A program made the position numbers and the translations under genes. Positions 1 through 10,171 of a DNA stretch of 21,494 nt are shown piece after piece. Location of the stretch: NCBI GenBank assembly GCA_021029095.1, contig JAJOHG010000415.1:1-21494 (forward strand), given 5' to 3'. Within the stretch, counting starts at the first letter, position 1. Every line of letters starts with the position of its first letter. The stretch comes from Phellopilus nigrolimitatus (taxonomy: Eukaryota; Basidiomycota; Agaricomycetes; Hymenochaetales; Hymenochaetaceae). The notes beneath the pieces are model-generated. The model searched no databases. It saw nothing but the letters and a program-made list of their open reading frames with translations, and was not told the DNA's origin.

Positions 1-250
1 GCATTGCCACCCTTTCTGAGGATCTCGAGGCCCGCTTCAGTCGCCTGGGGCTGGGAGGACGCGACGACGCCCTTGGTGCCATAGATCTGCGAACGACGGC
101 TTGGAAAGCGCTGAAAGACAACTTCGGGCTGGTCATCTTGGTCCAGTCGGGCTTGGAAGTCATCGTGACTGTTCTGAACTTCGAGTTTGCCTGCGCGCCG
201 AGCTCAACGTCGACGGCTCGACGAGTACCTGGTGGATGAAGGATAAGTGA
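1..250 (+). CDS. 3' end of an unrecognised protein-coding gene (partial)
   Basis: An open frame enters from the left edge (codons start at base 3) and looks coding: charged residues, then ...[19 protein letters not shown]. Read straight through, it stops at a TGA near base 237. A better-looking end comes from removing a 44-nt GT-AG intron at 159-202. The frame then continues in phase through [15 protein letters not shown] to a TGA at 248-250. I do not recognise the family and infer no function. The intron is short and its donor (GTCATC) is weak, so the exact C-terminus is uncertain. Strand is inferred from coding character and from the absence of a comparable frame on the other strand. Confidence 0.4.
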
Positions 251-1384
251 TGCCCGCGCCCGAAAGCCAGCTGAAATTTTAACCACGACGATAAGCAACT
301 CGCCATTCTGTGACCACGGTAGTCCTGGTCGGTGCGGGAGAGCGTCGGCCATCGGCCGGCATGCTCTCTTTTTCCTTCTCGCCGACGAATGCCGACCCTG
401 CCGATCTCCGTCGATCCTTCCATGTGCATACGGACACGTGGTTCCCTAAAGTCCGCTCCGAGACGGTGCCTTTGCGGCAGCCCGCAGTTCCTTATTCTTT
501 TATGAGATTTATAGTTCTTTGCATGAATCATGACAGTCAACGAGATTTCAACGTGCACCGGATGGTTCTCTGGAACTCCAACAACTCTTTATACTTGTGT
601 ATTAGCAAACCTACTCAACAGACAAATTCGTATGGACATGTTCAGAGATTTGGCGACCTACAAACAATAGAATAGACAAAACACGCCGCACAAATACATT
701 TTTCACAGCCCAATATTCCAAAACAAATGAAAGGATAATGGTCAAGAAACCATCAATTACCGTGATTTGGCTGGCATAATTTTCTTCTCGCCCGAGCATA
801 TGATGTCTACGCTCTGCACATCCTCGGATGTAGGTTGTTGATGTCGAACAGCGTGACATAGGCATGGTGTCGAAATCTTGATTATATTAATTCATAATGT
901 GAACTTATTTCGTTTCAGTATGATTCACGTCTGTCATTAGTTATGCAAAGAGCTGTAAGTACATGTAAATCGCTTCCTCGGTTGAGACACTTATGAATCG
1001 ACGGGAATGTACAGCCTGTTGCAACCCCTTGCAAGCCTTGGCTAAGATCTATGCCATCTGTAAGAGAATGACAGACGTCGACAAGCACGATGTAGTCCAC
1101 AATTTATAGTCGGATCCGTATGAGACTCGAAAACGCGGGGGCAGACCAGGAAATATATTGCGCGTAGTCACATGTTTTATTTGAATTACGTTAACTGGCC
1201 AGACATCCTGCGTAAGCTGCGGCTTCCAGATCATTTCGCCACGTTATTTATGCGACAGCAGTAAGTAAACCAGAGCTATACATACATGCGTAGTCGGTCA
1301 AGTTCGCGATCTCTGTCTTGGAAAATGGTCAGTAAAGCCGTGTCAGGTCCAAGTTCCTCCTACGTGATCATCGGAACAACTCAC
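251..1384. other. Gene-free stretch left of the broken NTPase copy
   Basis: Only short open frames without family resemblance or credible splice partners occur here on either strand. The base composition is more AT-rich than in the housekeeping genes to the right. I see no tRNA-like fold, no inverted-repeat ends and no transposase or reverse transcriptase fragment. Homology to the complete NTPase gene ends near 1340-1384, so the breakpoint of the truncated duplicate should lie at the right end of this stretch. Confidence 0.5.
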
Positions 1385-1988
1385 CTTTTCCTTGAGTAAC
1401 AACATGCCCTCAATGATCGTTCATCTAGATTCCGTGGGCGTTGTGGAAGGAGCATCGAAAAAGGCTAGGTTTACATCAGACAGGTGTTTCACTATGAGCA
1501 TTTCACGAACGCTGACCATGATTCAAGACCTCTTCCCAAGCCGACACTGAAAACAGTCGCTCGGATGGCGATTTGGGACCGTCCATGGTCAGAATCAATG
1601 CCACACAGAACAACCTCCCGAGTTCGTCCACGTCTTCATTCGGCATTTGACCGAGGCGGCCTCTGCATTTATCGAAATCTTTCAAATCCACGTTGAAATC
1701 CTTGAAGCTATACTTTCCGCAGAAGTCTACGAGACGAGACAAGATGCGAGGGACAAAGTGAGAGAAAAGGCCGTCTATAGATCCGGATAGCGTTCCTTCA
1801 TCTTCAATTTTGATACCGTATGCCAAACCTTTCATGCCACGAACACTACGGATGAAGTTACTGATTTCCGCGTCGACTTCCATGCTGACTCGCCGAGCGT
1901 CGCTTTGCTGGTGCTTGCGGTGCGGAGAGTTCCTAGACGAGACGAAGCGTCTGCGCCCTAGGCGGTGAGGGCGTACGGCGTCACCCAT
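1385..1988 (-). pseudogene. Truncated, broken 5' copy of the adjacent NTPase gene
   Basis: This matches exon 1 and exon 2 of the complete gene at 2524-6304. Shared blocks include QQSD-x(2)-RVS-x-EVDAEIS, FIRS, GTLSGS, LVDFC-x-KY-x-FK and DLKD, then KHLSD and FF-x-AP in exon 2. The start at 1988 (ATGGGTGACGCC) aligns with the start of the complete gene; the open frame itself runs further upstream, to 2060. The exon 1 donor used in the complete gene is changed here. The next GT gives a frame with an immediate TGA, and exon 2 holds another in-frame TGA. A GTGAG donor remains at 1384, but no exon 3 or P-loop follows. As it stands it could at most make a protein of about 160 residues carrying only the N-terminal domain. 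Decay is the simplest reading; an expressed short form is not excluded. Confidence 0.75.
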
Positions 1989-2061
1989 CGTTTGCTGTAG
2001 TAAGGGGGCGCAGGGACACGATAATGGCGGTAGTAGGTCAAAGTCAACCACGCGCGTCAAG

Positions 2062-2073
2062 GCCTATAAAAGG
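2062..2073 (-). promoter_or_regulatory. TATA-box-like element of the broken copy
   Basis: On the minus strand the sequence reads CTTTTATAGG, about 80 bp upstream of the homologous ATG at 1988. The same element, with flanking GCGTGTTAT and TGTGGCTG blocks, lies upstream of the complete gene near 6393. The duplication therefore included the core promoter. The TATA match is seen in the sequence; promoter function is inferred. Confidence 0.4.
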
Positions 2074-2478
2074 CGTGTTATGCTATACATTCCCACGGTC
2101 AAAATGTGGCTGCTCGCGCTTCATGTAAATATTATGGCATGATTGGCACTCCTGTAGATGCATTTGAAGCGTGCAATAAGCTATAGCACATATGTTTACA
2201 GCGACACGTGCATGTCATGCGAGGGTTTCCTATAAAATGCTACATCTCCTTCGTGTAATTTACAACAGTCAGAAAGAAAAGAAAACATGATTGAGTAAGC
2301 GAGTCGGAAACCGACTAGAAAGCAATTCCAGGCTAAAGATAAAAGAAACGCGGCTCTTCCTTCGTCCAGTCTCCGAAGCTCGGCCTGAGCAGTGCTGACC
2401 AAATCCACACTTACACCGTCCAAATCCTCTCAGAGTCAAGAAGTACAAGGGCCGCTAGGTTCGTTGTTTAACGGCACT

Positions 2479-2512
2479 CCCCCCCCCCCCCCCCCCCCCC
2501 CTTTCCCCCCCC
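2479..2512. repeat. Homopolymer C tract (G tract in the NTPase sense strand)
   Basis: The plus strand has 23 consecutive C (2479-2501), then TTT, then 8 C (2505-2512). In the sense of the NTPase gene this is G8-AAA-G23 beginning 11 nt after the TGA at 2524-2526, so it lies in the 3' untranslated region or just beyond it. Such a tract is expected to vary in length, to be hard to sequence exactly, and to be able to form G-quadruplex structure. Confidence 0.9.
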
Positions 2513-2523
2513 TCGGTTTCGTT

Positions 2524-5500
2524 TCAGTTCGTCTCATCCTCGTCCTTTGTCTCGGTTGCCTCCTCGTCGACGTCCATGGGGTTGACCGACGTGGCCACTT
2601 TCGTCTTGTCAGCATGTCTTGCGCTTGAGCGCGTACGCTTTGCAAGAGCCGTCTTCTTCGCCTCTTCTTCTCTAGCGTCTTTATCCCTTCTTCTTCTTTC
2701 TTTATTGGCTTTTTCTTTAAGATGTTTAAAATCTTCAACGCTGAAGCTTTTACTTCGGGAAACCGTATGAGAACCCGGCAATGGGAAGTAGTGATACCAG
2801 AACGGCCAAGGCGTAGCTGCAGCGGAATCCATGGTTTGCAATTCGAATCGCATCGGATTTGGTTTCCTCCTATCATCCCTCGACCGCGACTGCGACTGCG
2901 GCTGCGGCCGCGACTGCGACTGCGACTGCGACTGCGACTGCGACTGAGGCTGCGACTGCGGCTCCGACTGCGGCGGCCGCGGGGGCATCTTGTAAAGATC
3001 CTCCCACGGGTGACTCGTGTCGACCAGCGCCGTCCAATCCGCCTCTTCGTCTTTTTGAATCGGATGGAGATATTCGCTCGACAGACCTGTGCACCAGATA
3101 TCGAACGCGACATATTTCTTGCCCTTTTCATTGACGAGCTCTATCTGTCTGGCTCTCAGAACGGGTTCTTTGATGCCCATAATGAGACAGATACGGATGA
3201 CCGGATGGGGATTGTCGTCAGCATTGTAAATGTCCAGAGCAAACTGGTCCATTTTATCGAAAATCGGCCACTTTTCATCCTTTCCATCGGGCTCCTTTCC
3301 ATCGGGCTTCTTTCCATCGGATTTCTTTCTGTCGGGCTTCTTTTCATCGGACTCCTTTCCATCCTTTCCATCCTTCCCACCAGCATCCTCCGCCTTCGTA
3401 TCCCAAGGTTCGTTGGCGAATTCGCGCGCATTTTTTACCTGTACCAGAATACAGCCGATCTGCTCCAAGGACAATCCCTGTCCTATGAGATAAGCTATGA
3501 CAGCGTCTACGGCCGTCTGGCTGTTAGCACAAAGAACCCCAGTGCCGCGAGCAAGCAGTCGCAGAAGGTACGTCCGATTCAAGACTTTATGCTCATGGAC
3601 CTTTTTGAAGTGGTTGAAATGTACTTTCGCGTCTTTGAAGTGGAATCGGATCCCTTCCAGGATTTTAGGTTCCAGACCATTAAAAAGAGACTCGATGAAA
3701 GTCGACACAGGGATGGCGCGCTTCCATTCCACGGGCTTATCGGTAGCCTTGTTCCTCTTGAGTTTCATACCCATCCACATGGCCTTGTCGTTCATTTTAC
3801 GGACGGCGGCATCTCTAGCCAGTATTAACAGCAGTAGCCCCAAGAATTCTCCGCGGTCGCCTTTATGGATAGAAAATCCAGACATGACGTCGTAAAGGGT
3901 GTCTACAATGTGGAAGTTGCTGTTCTGCATGATTGCGTAAGCTGCTTCGGAAAGTAGAGGTTCTGATGCCGCCAATGTTACCATACTTTCAAGGGTGGGA
4001 TCGACTTTGAGACAGATGCGCATGTGATTTTCCACTTGTTCCCTCTGATGATTGCGGGAGACATACGTCGTCGAAGTAAATTCAAGTGGTAGTCGTTGTG
4101 CCAAACATGCGAATCTCTCCGCCTCTGTGAAATTCACGTCCAGATCCGAATTCGAGAAAAGAGGCTTATTGAGGAGTTTCACTGCTGCAAACAAAACCAT
4201 TTGTTCTTTGATAGACCTGATTTGCTCTTCATCGAGGTCCGCCTCGCTAGCATTGTCGAGTCTAGAGGCCCACCTAAAATGTTGCTTAGAACACCCCATT
4301 CGAAAATCGAATGCCATACGTACAATGCGCGACCCAAGTGGGCCATGTACGATTCACTAGTGATTTCGTCTAAGGTAAGAGCGAAGAGCCCTTCTTGATC
4401 GACGACATCCTCTCCCTCCACGTTCCCTCTCTTCGCAAACAGATCGAATCCGGTAGCCGTGAAAGGCAAATTCAGCTCTAGCTCTCTTAACAAGAGTCGC
4501 AGAGAACTGTCGGGCATCCCGCTAGGTGAGATGAAGGCCGAGATCTTCCCAGTTGTAGAAAGGAAAAGAGTGAAAAGCGAGCAATCGTTGAGTTTTCTAA
4601 GTTTCGACCGTAGCGTATCGAAAATCGGGTTTTCTGTGCCTTTTGCCTCAGTAAGAGGAGCAGCTTCATCAAAAGCAATGATCACCAGAGGATGACACTT
4701 TTCGATTAACTTATCATCTGACGGTACAAGTTCCATCCCTTTAAGCTCTGGGTATTAAGACAGTTAGATATTTCAACCTCTCGGCAACGTTTAACTCACC
4801 TTCGGCCCTCACTTCTCGTCCTAATACACGCTCCCGAAGGAACATTTCGAGAGCATTGAAAGTAGAGTATATAATAGATTTCTTCGTAGCTGCGCGAGTT
4901 GGTGTATCGTTTTTGCGCTCAGTCTGGCCTTTTCCAGAGTTTCGGCTTTCAATAGATGTATCTGACAATGCTTTTGTCACGTATTCAACAGTTTCCGCGA
5001 CTTCAATGCCTAAAAAATTTTCAATAGGTTTCTCAGATCTAACAATCTGTGTGTGAGAATCAGTACGCATTGGGTGTTAAAAACAAAACAGGTTGCTCAT
5101 CTACCTCCTCGGCATAGTTATTGACTCGACTGTAGAATCTAGTGCGGAAGTCGTTCGTGCACTTCATCGTCTGGCCCTCTGTCATAAGCCGACGAAAGTC
5201 TGCAGCTATGCTGTAGTATTCCATGTCAGAATTCCCGTAGAGATATTTGAGGGTGTTCAGTGTTTCCCAGAAAAGCACCGAAAGAAACGTTTCGACCCGC
5301 TTTGCAGTCTGGAGCTTCGTAGCTTTAAGGGTGAGGAAGTCACGGAGGCTAACGTCAGCGGGTGGAAATCCTACGGACAATGAGTTGATTGATTTGGTCA
5401 CGTCTTAGAAGTTGCGTAGCGAGCGTACCGGTCGTCTCTGGGTCCCTCAAGCAAATCGGGAGGATGAAATGCATCCTACTAAGTTGGTCCACGGCTCGCG

Positions 5501-6304
5501 ACTTTCCCGTCCCAGATGACTGGATGATTGGACATAGATTCGCATACTTCTTATCCAAGGAATCCTCGTAAAGACATTCTTTAATGTGGACCCATAGTGC
5601 TTCGTCCACCGTGCCAACGAACTCCCGGTTCCAGCCGGCCATTGTTGCTGGTGAAATATCAGTATTCAAATCCCCCCTCCGTATGAGCATATGAGAAAAA
5701 CTCACTTTTCTCTTGAACCACAAAATCCTCCCCGTTTGTTCCCTTGGAATCGTTCTGAGGAGCATTGAAGAAGCCTGAACTTATATCAGACAAATGTTTC
5801 GCTACGAGTACTACCCAAACGCTGACCGTGATCCAGAACACCCCCCCAGACTGTCGCTGAAAACAGATCGGGCGACGATTTGTTATCCATATCCATTGCT
5901 TTATCAATTGCCGTCAACAACAGATCCCCGAGTTTGTTCACATCTTGCTTCGCCGTTTTGTCAAGGTGAGTCTTGCATTTCTCTAGATCTTTCAAGTCCG
6001 CATCAAAATTCTTGAAGCGATACTTTTCGCAGAAGTCTACGAGGTCAACCAAGACGTCAGGGCCCGTGGAAGCGAGAGGGCCGCGTGTAGATCCGGATAA
6101 CGTTCCGCTTTTATTTTTATGAAGGCCGATACCAAATTTCAACATCTTAGCATTGGGAGAACTACGGATGAAGTCACTGATTTCCGCGTCGACTTCCGGG
6201 CTGACTCGCTGAACATCACTTTGTTGGCGCATGCGATCCGGGGAGTTCCCAGACGGGGCAGAGCGATTGAGCCCGAGGTTAAGATGGGGGATGGCCTCAG
6301 ACAT
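2524..6304 (-). CDS. Large P-loop NTPase of an Agaricomycete-expanded type, 1154 aa, 7 exons
   Basis: Hand-spliced exons are 6304-5842, 5801-5706, 5647-5429, 5370-5105, 5046-4800, 4747-4324 and 4273-2524. All phases agree and give 1154 residues. Visible features in order: an N-terminal region (1-155) shared with the broken copy; a Walker A motif QSSGTGKS (229-236, Lys235); a Walker B motif LVIIAFDEA (Asp457, Glu458); a sensor-like FLSTTG (492-497); a helical segment RGEFLGLLLLILARD near 710; a Lys/Asp/Pro/Gly repeat near 866-907; a Gln-Ser repeat near 1004-1036; and a basic stretch rich in KERRRR near 1090-1130 that could be a nuclear signal. I recall many Agaricomycete hypothetical proteins with this SSGTGKSR module, and it resembles the ATPase part of Crinkler/RHS-like proteins; that link is inference. 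The substrate is unknown. The first intron is only 40 nt and is the least certain junction. Confidence 0.8.
2880..2976 (-). repeat. Coding hexanucleotide repeat (Gln-Ser)n
   Basis: In the sense strand the hexamer CAGTCG and close variants recur, encoding alternating Gln and Ser with occasional Pro, Arg and Glu. It lies inside the last exon of the NTPase gene. The unit is a multiple of three, so length change keeps the frame. The other frames show artificial Arg-Ser or Leu-Arg repeats, which should not be mistaken for genes. Confidence 0.85.
3268..3390 (-). repeat. Coding repeat rich in Lys-Lys-Pro-Asp-Gly
   Basis: Imperfect 15-nt units on the plus strand resemble TCCATCGGGCTTCTT. In the sense strand they encode units such as KKPDG, KEPDG and KKSDG, preceded by KDGKDGK. 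This is a charged, presumably disordered linker between the NTPase and helical portion and the C-terminal portion of the protein. Units differ by single substitutions, which suggests tandem duplication followed by drift. Confidence 0.8.
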
Positions 6305-6776
6305 CGTCCGCTATAGCAACGGGATGCACGAGCGAGGTGGTAGTGGTAGTAGATTGAGTTGAACAAGGTCAACACGATCGATGTGACCCTGCCTATAAAC
6401 GCGACAAACGCGTGTTATACGATTTATTCTCACGGTTGAGTGTGGCTGTCCGACTCAGCCACGTCGAGAACCAGCCTAACAATAGGACGGAAGCAAACTT
6501 TTTATATTGTGTGCCACTCGATGATATCCACATGTGCAGCGAGTAAGGAATACTATAAGCTTATAGTTACGAGCATAATGGGAAAAAGCCCATGAACTCA
6601 AACTCGTCCTCATCCCATATCCCGAGTCCTCGTCATTACATTACGCTTAAGGTCTACTATATAATATTACATGCTCCCCATTAGTTTACAAAACGACAAA
6701 ACAAAATACAGAAGAAGGTCGAGAAATCAAAACGCGAAACCCGTCCTCAACAGCCACCACGGCCGCAGCAAGGTCC
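6305..6776. other. Intergenic region: NTPase promoter side and SEC1 3' flank
   Basis: No credible gene is seen. The left part carries the TATA-like element and the block shared with the region upstream of the broken copy. The AT-rich right part (about 6480-6776) is downstream of the SEC1 stop codon and probably contains its 3' untranslated region. No transposon ends or RNA gene were noticed. Confidence 0.5.
6390..6401 (-). promoter_or_regulatory. TATA-box-like element of the NTPase gene
   Basis: The minus strand reads GTTTATAGGC about 90 bp upstream of the ATG at 6304. It has the same placement and neighbours as the element upstream of the broken copy (near 2065). Retention of this block in two diverged copies supports, but does not prove, promoter function. 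Confidence 0.4.
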
Positions 6777-9700
6777 TCAAAACTTGAAGAATCCGCGCTT
6801 CTTCTTCGGCTTCCCCGAGCCGTCCCCAGCACCCGAGTCTGCGCTCTGCACGGACGACATCGACAGGCTCGGCACGAGGCGTGGTGCCGTGGCAAGCTTC
6901 CCCACGCCCCCGCGATGCTCGACTGCCGGCGCGGATACAGACCGCGGCGGCGGCGGCGGCTGCGTGAAGTAACGCTCGTCGAAGTAGCGCTGGAACGAAC
7001 CGCACGCCTCGCGCAGCCCATTCGGCGCCGCGTGTGAGCCAACACCCTCGACCTCGAGTACCTTCAGATCGTCCATGAATCCCTCAGGCGTGCATGCGTG
7101 CGTCGAGCCTGCATCAGGGAGACAGGTCAACTTATGCTCGGTCTTTAGAAAACGGTATATAACGCGGGCTTGGCTCACCGATGATGATGTCCCTGTTCAG
7201 CGGGGCTGTGCGCATATAGGCCGTGCGCATCTCGGAGTAGGTCATGCCACCCGCAACGAAGACCATCAGGCGCTGGCGCACCTGGCCCGCAGGGGCTGCG
7301 CCCGGGCGGGGCGCCTTATGCCACGTCGGCCGCGTGCTGCGGAGGGACGTCGTCTGCGGGGGTGGGGTTGCGCGCGCGGTCGTCTGCGAAGCGGGGAGCG
7401 GGGAGTCTTTCACATAAGGGAAGACGCCCGCATCGAGTTTGCCAGCGACGTGGTCCTGCGCGTCCATACATAAATGAGTTCATTTATGGAGTAGCGAAAG
7501 TCCGAGATGATTAAAAAGCTTATCGACGTACATCGAGGACAGCATGTAGGACAGGCTTGTACCGTGAGAGATCGTACTCCTCGTCCGCCGTCGAGCGGGA
7601 CTTGACTTTCTTCCGGATGTCCTTGTCCGCCGGGCCGCGTGTGATCCGTACGCCCATGTGCGCCAGGCTGTTGATCGCGTCGATCTCCGCGAGCTTCAAA
7701 CGCGCGTGCTGGCATAGCCGCCGACGATCCTCTTCCGGCACACCTTCGCGGTACTGGATGTACAGGGCGATGATGCGTATCTTGTTCATGTTGCTGAGGG
7801 CATGTCAGCCTCTAATGTGTGATAGTAAGCGGTGGGCTTACTGGACGTCCTTTGAAGCCAGAAGAGGGACCATCTCCTCAACCAGAGTCTTTGGCATTTT
7901 ACCCTCCGGGGTGAGCCCCGTTGCGCAATTCTTAATAAGAAAAAGAAACAAATAAGAGCCAGGAAATACCGGACTTCTCAACATTTCATACCTGCTCAAT
8001 AGTAGCAAGAGTAGTAAGGTTCTGCGTCTCAAATATAGACATGCATTTCTGCGCCATCGACAGATGAAGCGAGAACTACACCCGTGCAAGCCATTCAATA
8101 TTTATTCCCTTAATGATCAGCAACAACGTCACACACCTTGGCCATTTGCTCCTGGTATTGAGGCAGCGTCGCAATCATATCTCGCATCGCGTCCATGCTC
8201 GCGGCTGCTTCCCTGGCCAAAATCAAAATTTACGGACGTCAATGCCCTTTGACTTCGCAAAATAAAGCAATAGACACATTACCCCCTGAACGATGTGTGC
8301 TCCTTCAAGAACTTATTGAAGTCGCCCATGAGCTTGTCGATAGTCTCGCGCATGTGCAGGTGGCGTACGTCGACCCACACAGGGTCCTCGTCATTGAGCA
8401 GCATCTCCGATCGCTCCTCCCGCTTCGCACGGTTCTCGTGTACGTGTCTATATTACAAGATGTGGATCATCTCGATTATTAGCGGTTGGAGGGCGAGCGA
8501 GAAAATACAAACGTGTATCGTACACCATCCTCGATCGGGAGGAGGTCGTTCGCCATCGCCTGGTACGTAAATTCATGCAGGAAGGGAGCAACGATATCCA
8601 TCGAGCGATCCGTAACTATCAACGTGCCGCGTGGACGGCCCCTCTCCTTTTTCTACGCGCATCGAATAACACAATCTCAGCCAAACTAAAACAACCCGCC
8701 CGCAGGTAAGACAGGCAAAAGAAACGGGGACGCACAGGGAACTCCGGGTTGTTCTTCTCGTACTCCTCGAGCGCCGCCTGCACCATGAACGCCAGCGCGC
8801 GCGCGACATACTCGTTCTCCGCGTGCTCGTACTCGCGAGCCTGTGCGCCGCGCGCGAGGTTCGTGCGCCAGCGCCCGCTGCCCTCCGGTGGCGGCGGGGG
8901 CAGCGCGACCTTCGCGGGCGCGAGCGGGCCCAGCGGCGGGTGGTGCCCAGGCGTGTAGTATCGGATGTATGGGAATTCGTTCAGCGCAATGCAGATGTTC
9001 GCTATCTGGGGGGTGGGGTGAGTTCTCGCTGCGACGATTGAGAAGGAGAACGCACATGCCGCGCGGCGAGGCGCAGTTCCTCCATGAGCCGCTCGCGCGC
9101 CGCCTTGATCTTCTGCTCGCCCCGCGGCGGGGCGAACATGCTGAAGAACATCGCGGGCGCCTCGACCGAGAACGCCTGCGCCTCCACCGGCCAGAAGTTG
9201 AGGTAGAGCTCCGTCACGCACGCGAGGAAGGGAATCGCGGGCGACTGCGTCAAGAGGGCGAACAGGTCCTCAGCCAGAGCTGTAAGTCCGCCATCAAGAA
9301 ACGACGCATCTCAGAGAGGAGGGAATGAACGACAGAAAGAAAGAAAGGCTGCAACGCACAGTCGAGGAAGAACAGATGCACGCGCTTGAACTGGCGCCGG
9401 CCCGCCGAGAACTCCGCGACGATGCGCTCGACGTTCTGCGTCGTCGGCATCAACAGGTACATTGCCTCTTGGTCTGGCTGCGGCTCGTACAGCGCGTCCG
9501 ACGTCACGAAGATCGCTGCACAATCGGGTCGGGGGGTCGTGTCAGCCCATGTCGATCTTACTGAAAGCGCGAAAACACACTCGATACGTTCTCCTCGAGG
9601 ATGTCGTTCCGCTTGAGCACATTGTACAGGATGCGCTGCGCGTGCTCGTCGACGACAAGGGTCTTCCAGCGCAGCGGCGGCTCGGGCTGCACCGAGCGGA

Positions 9701-9812
9701 TCGCCTCGAGGAACTCTGCGCCACGACGGGTGGACATACATTCAGCGCCTCTGAGTAACGGTTGAAATCAGACGTGCATACTTTCGCGGGCGATGGTTAG
9801 GAGCGAGGTCAT
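6777..9812 (-). CDS. SEC1: Sec1/Munc18-family protein Sec1 (exocytic SNARE regulator), 746 aa, 13 exons
   Basis: Sec1 proteins bind syntaxin-type SNAREs and assembled SNARE complexes to drive fusion of secretory vesicles with the plasma membrane. Thirteen exons joined by 48-83 nt introns give one closed frame of 746 residues, close to the usual 700-750. Exon starts and ends: 9812-9782, 9715-9581, 9515-9360, 9279-9056, 9005-8736, 8652-8513, 8447-8283, 8212-8137, 8075-7992, 7930-7842, 7793-7532, 7455-7179, 7108-6777. Diagnostic stretches are [16 protein letters not shown] with RWKTLVVDE at the N-terminus, [12 protein letters not shown], the family signature [19 protein letters not shown] (about 287-305), [11 protein letters not shown], and [14 protein letters not shown] with DIIIGS near the end. 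The C-terminal tail is Pro-rich and ends in a basic [11 protein letters not shown]. The small first exon (31 nt) is supported by frame closure and family similarity. Confidence 0.93.
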
Positions 9813-10171
9813 GGCTGCAGATGCAGACAAAAATGCAAGAGATAAAGGAACGAGACGACGAGTATTGTCAGGCAACGAACAGCCTGCTTACCGGCTATAA
9901 GCGAAACTCGGCTGTCATATAGCGGACCCAAATCATAAAAAAGGTTTATAAAATTCCAATACATCCATGGCACGGCAACGGAGAACAGACAAATGTATTG
10001 TATCGAATGGGGGAGCAGAAACATGGTATGTAAAGAAATTACGATGTCCGTAGGGAGAACGTATAAAATGCTAATGGGGCGGGGTGGGAAGCGGTGTGAA
10101 TGTGAATGTGATGTGAGGGTAAATGTGAGCAAAAATCTTCCATGTCATCGTCTAATCCAATCTAAGTCCGT
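9813..10171. other. Intergenic region between chitin deacetylase 3' end and SEC1 start
   Basis: The two flanking genes run in the same direction (minus). This 359-bp gap should hold the 3' flank of the deacetylase gene and the SEC1 promoter and leader. No coding frame has family resemblance. There is no TATA-like element that I would call with confidence. Confidence 0.5.

Noticed and set aside
310..675. Plus-strand 121-codon open frame in the left intergenic region
   Set aside because: It has no resemblance to any family, no splice signals that extend it, and lies in an area without other coding support.
1049..1234. Possible further exon of the broken NTPase copy
   Set aside because: The translated sequence shows no similarity to exon 3 or later exons of the complete gene; homology ends near 1340-1384.
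2436..3131. Minus-strand frame with a long Arg-Ser repeat that looks like an SR-type splicing factor
   Set aside because: It is the alternative frame of the CAGTCG hexamer repeat; the true NTPase frame encodes Gln-Ser there and is continuous with the upstream exons.
2722..3828. Plus-strand 368-codon open frame
   Set aside because: It is antisense to the last NTPase exon, with Leu-Arg repeats produced by the same hexamer and no family resemblance.
8619..9221. Minus-strand 200-codon open frame within SEC1
   Set aside because: It reads through two SEC1 introns and is only partly in the true frame; the spliced model explains it.
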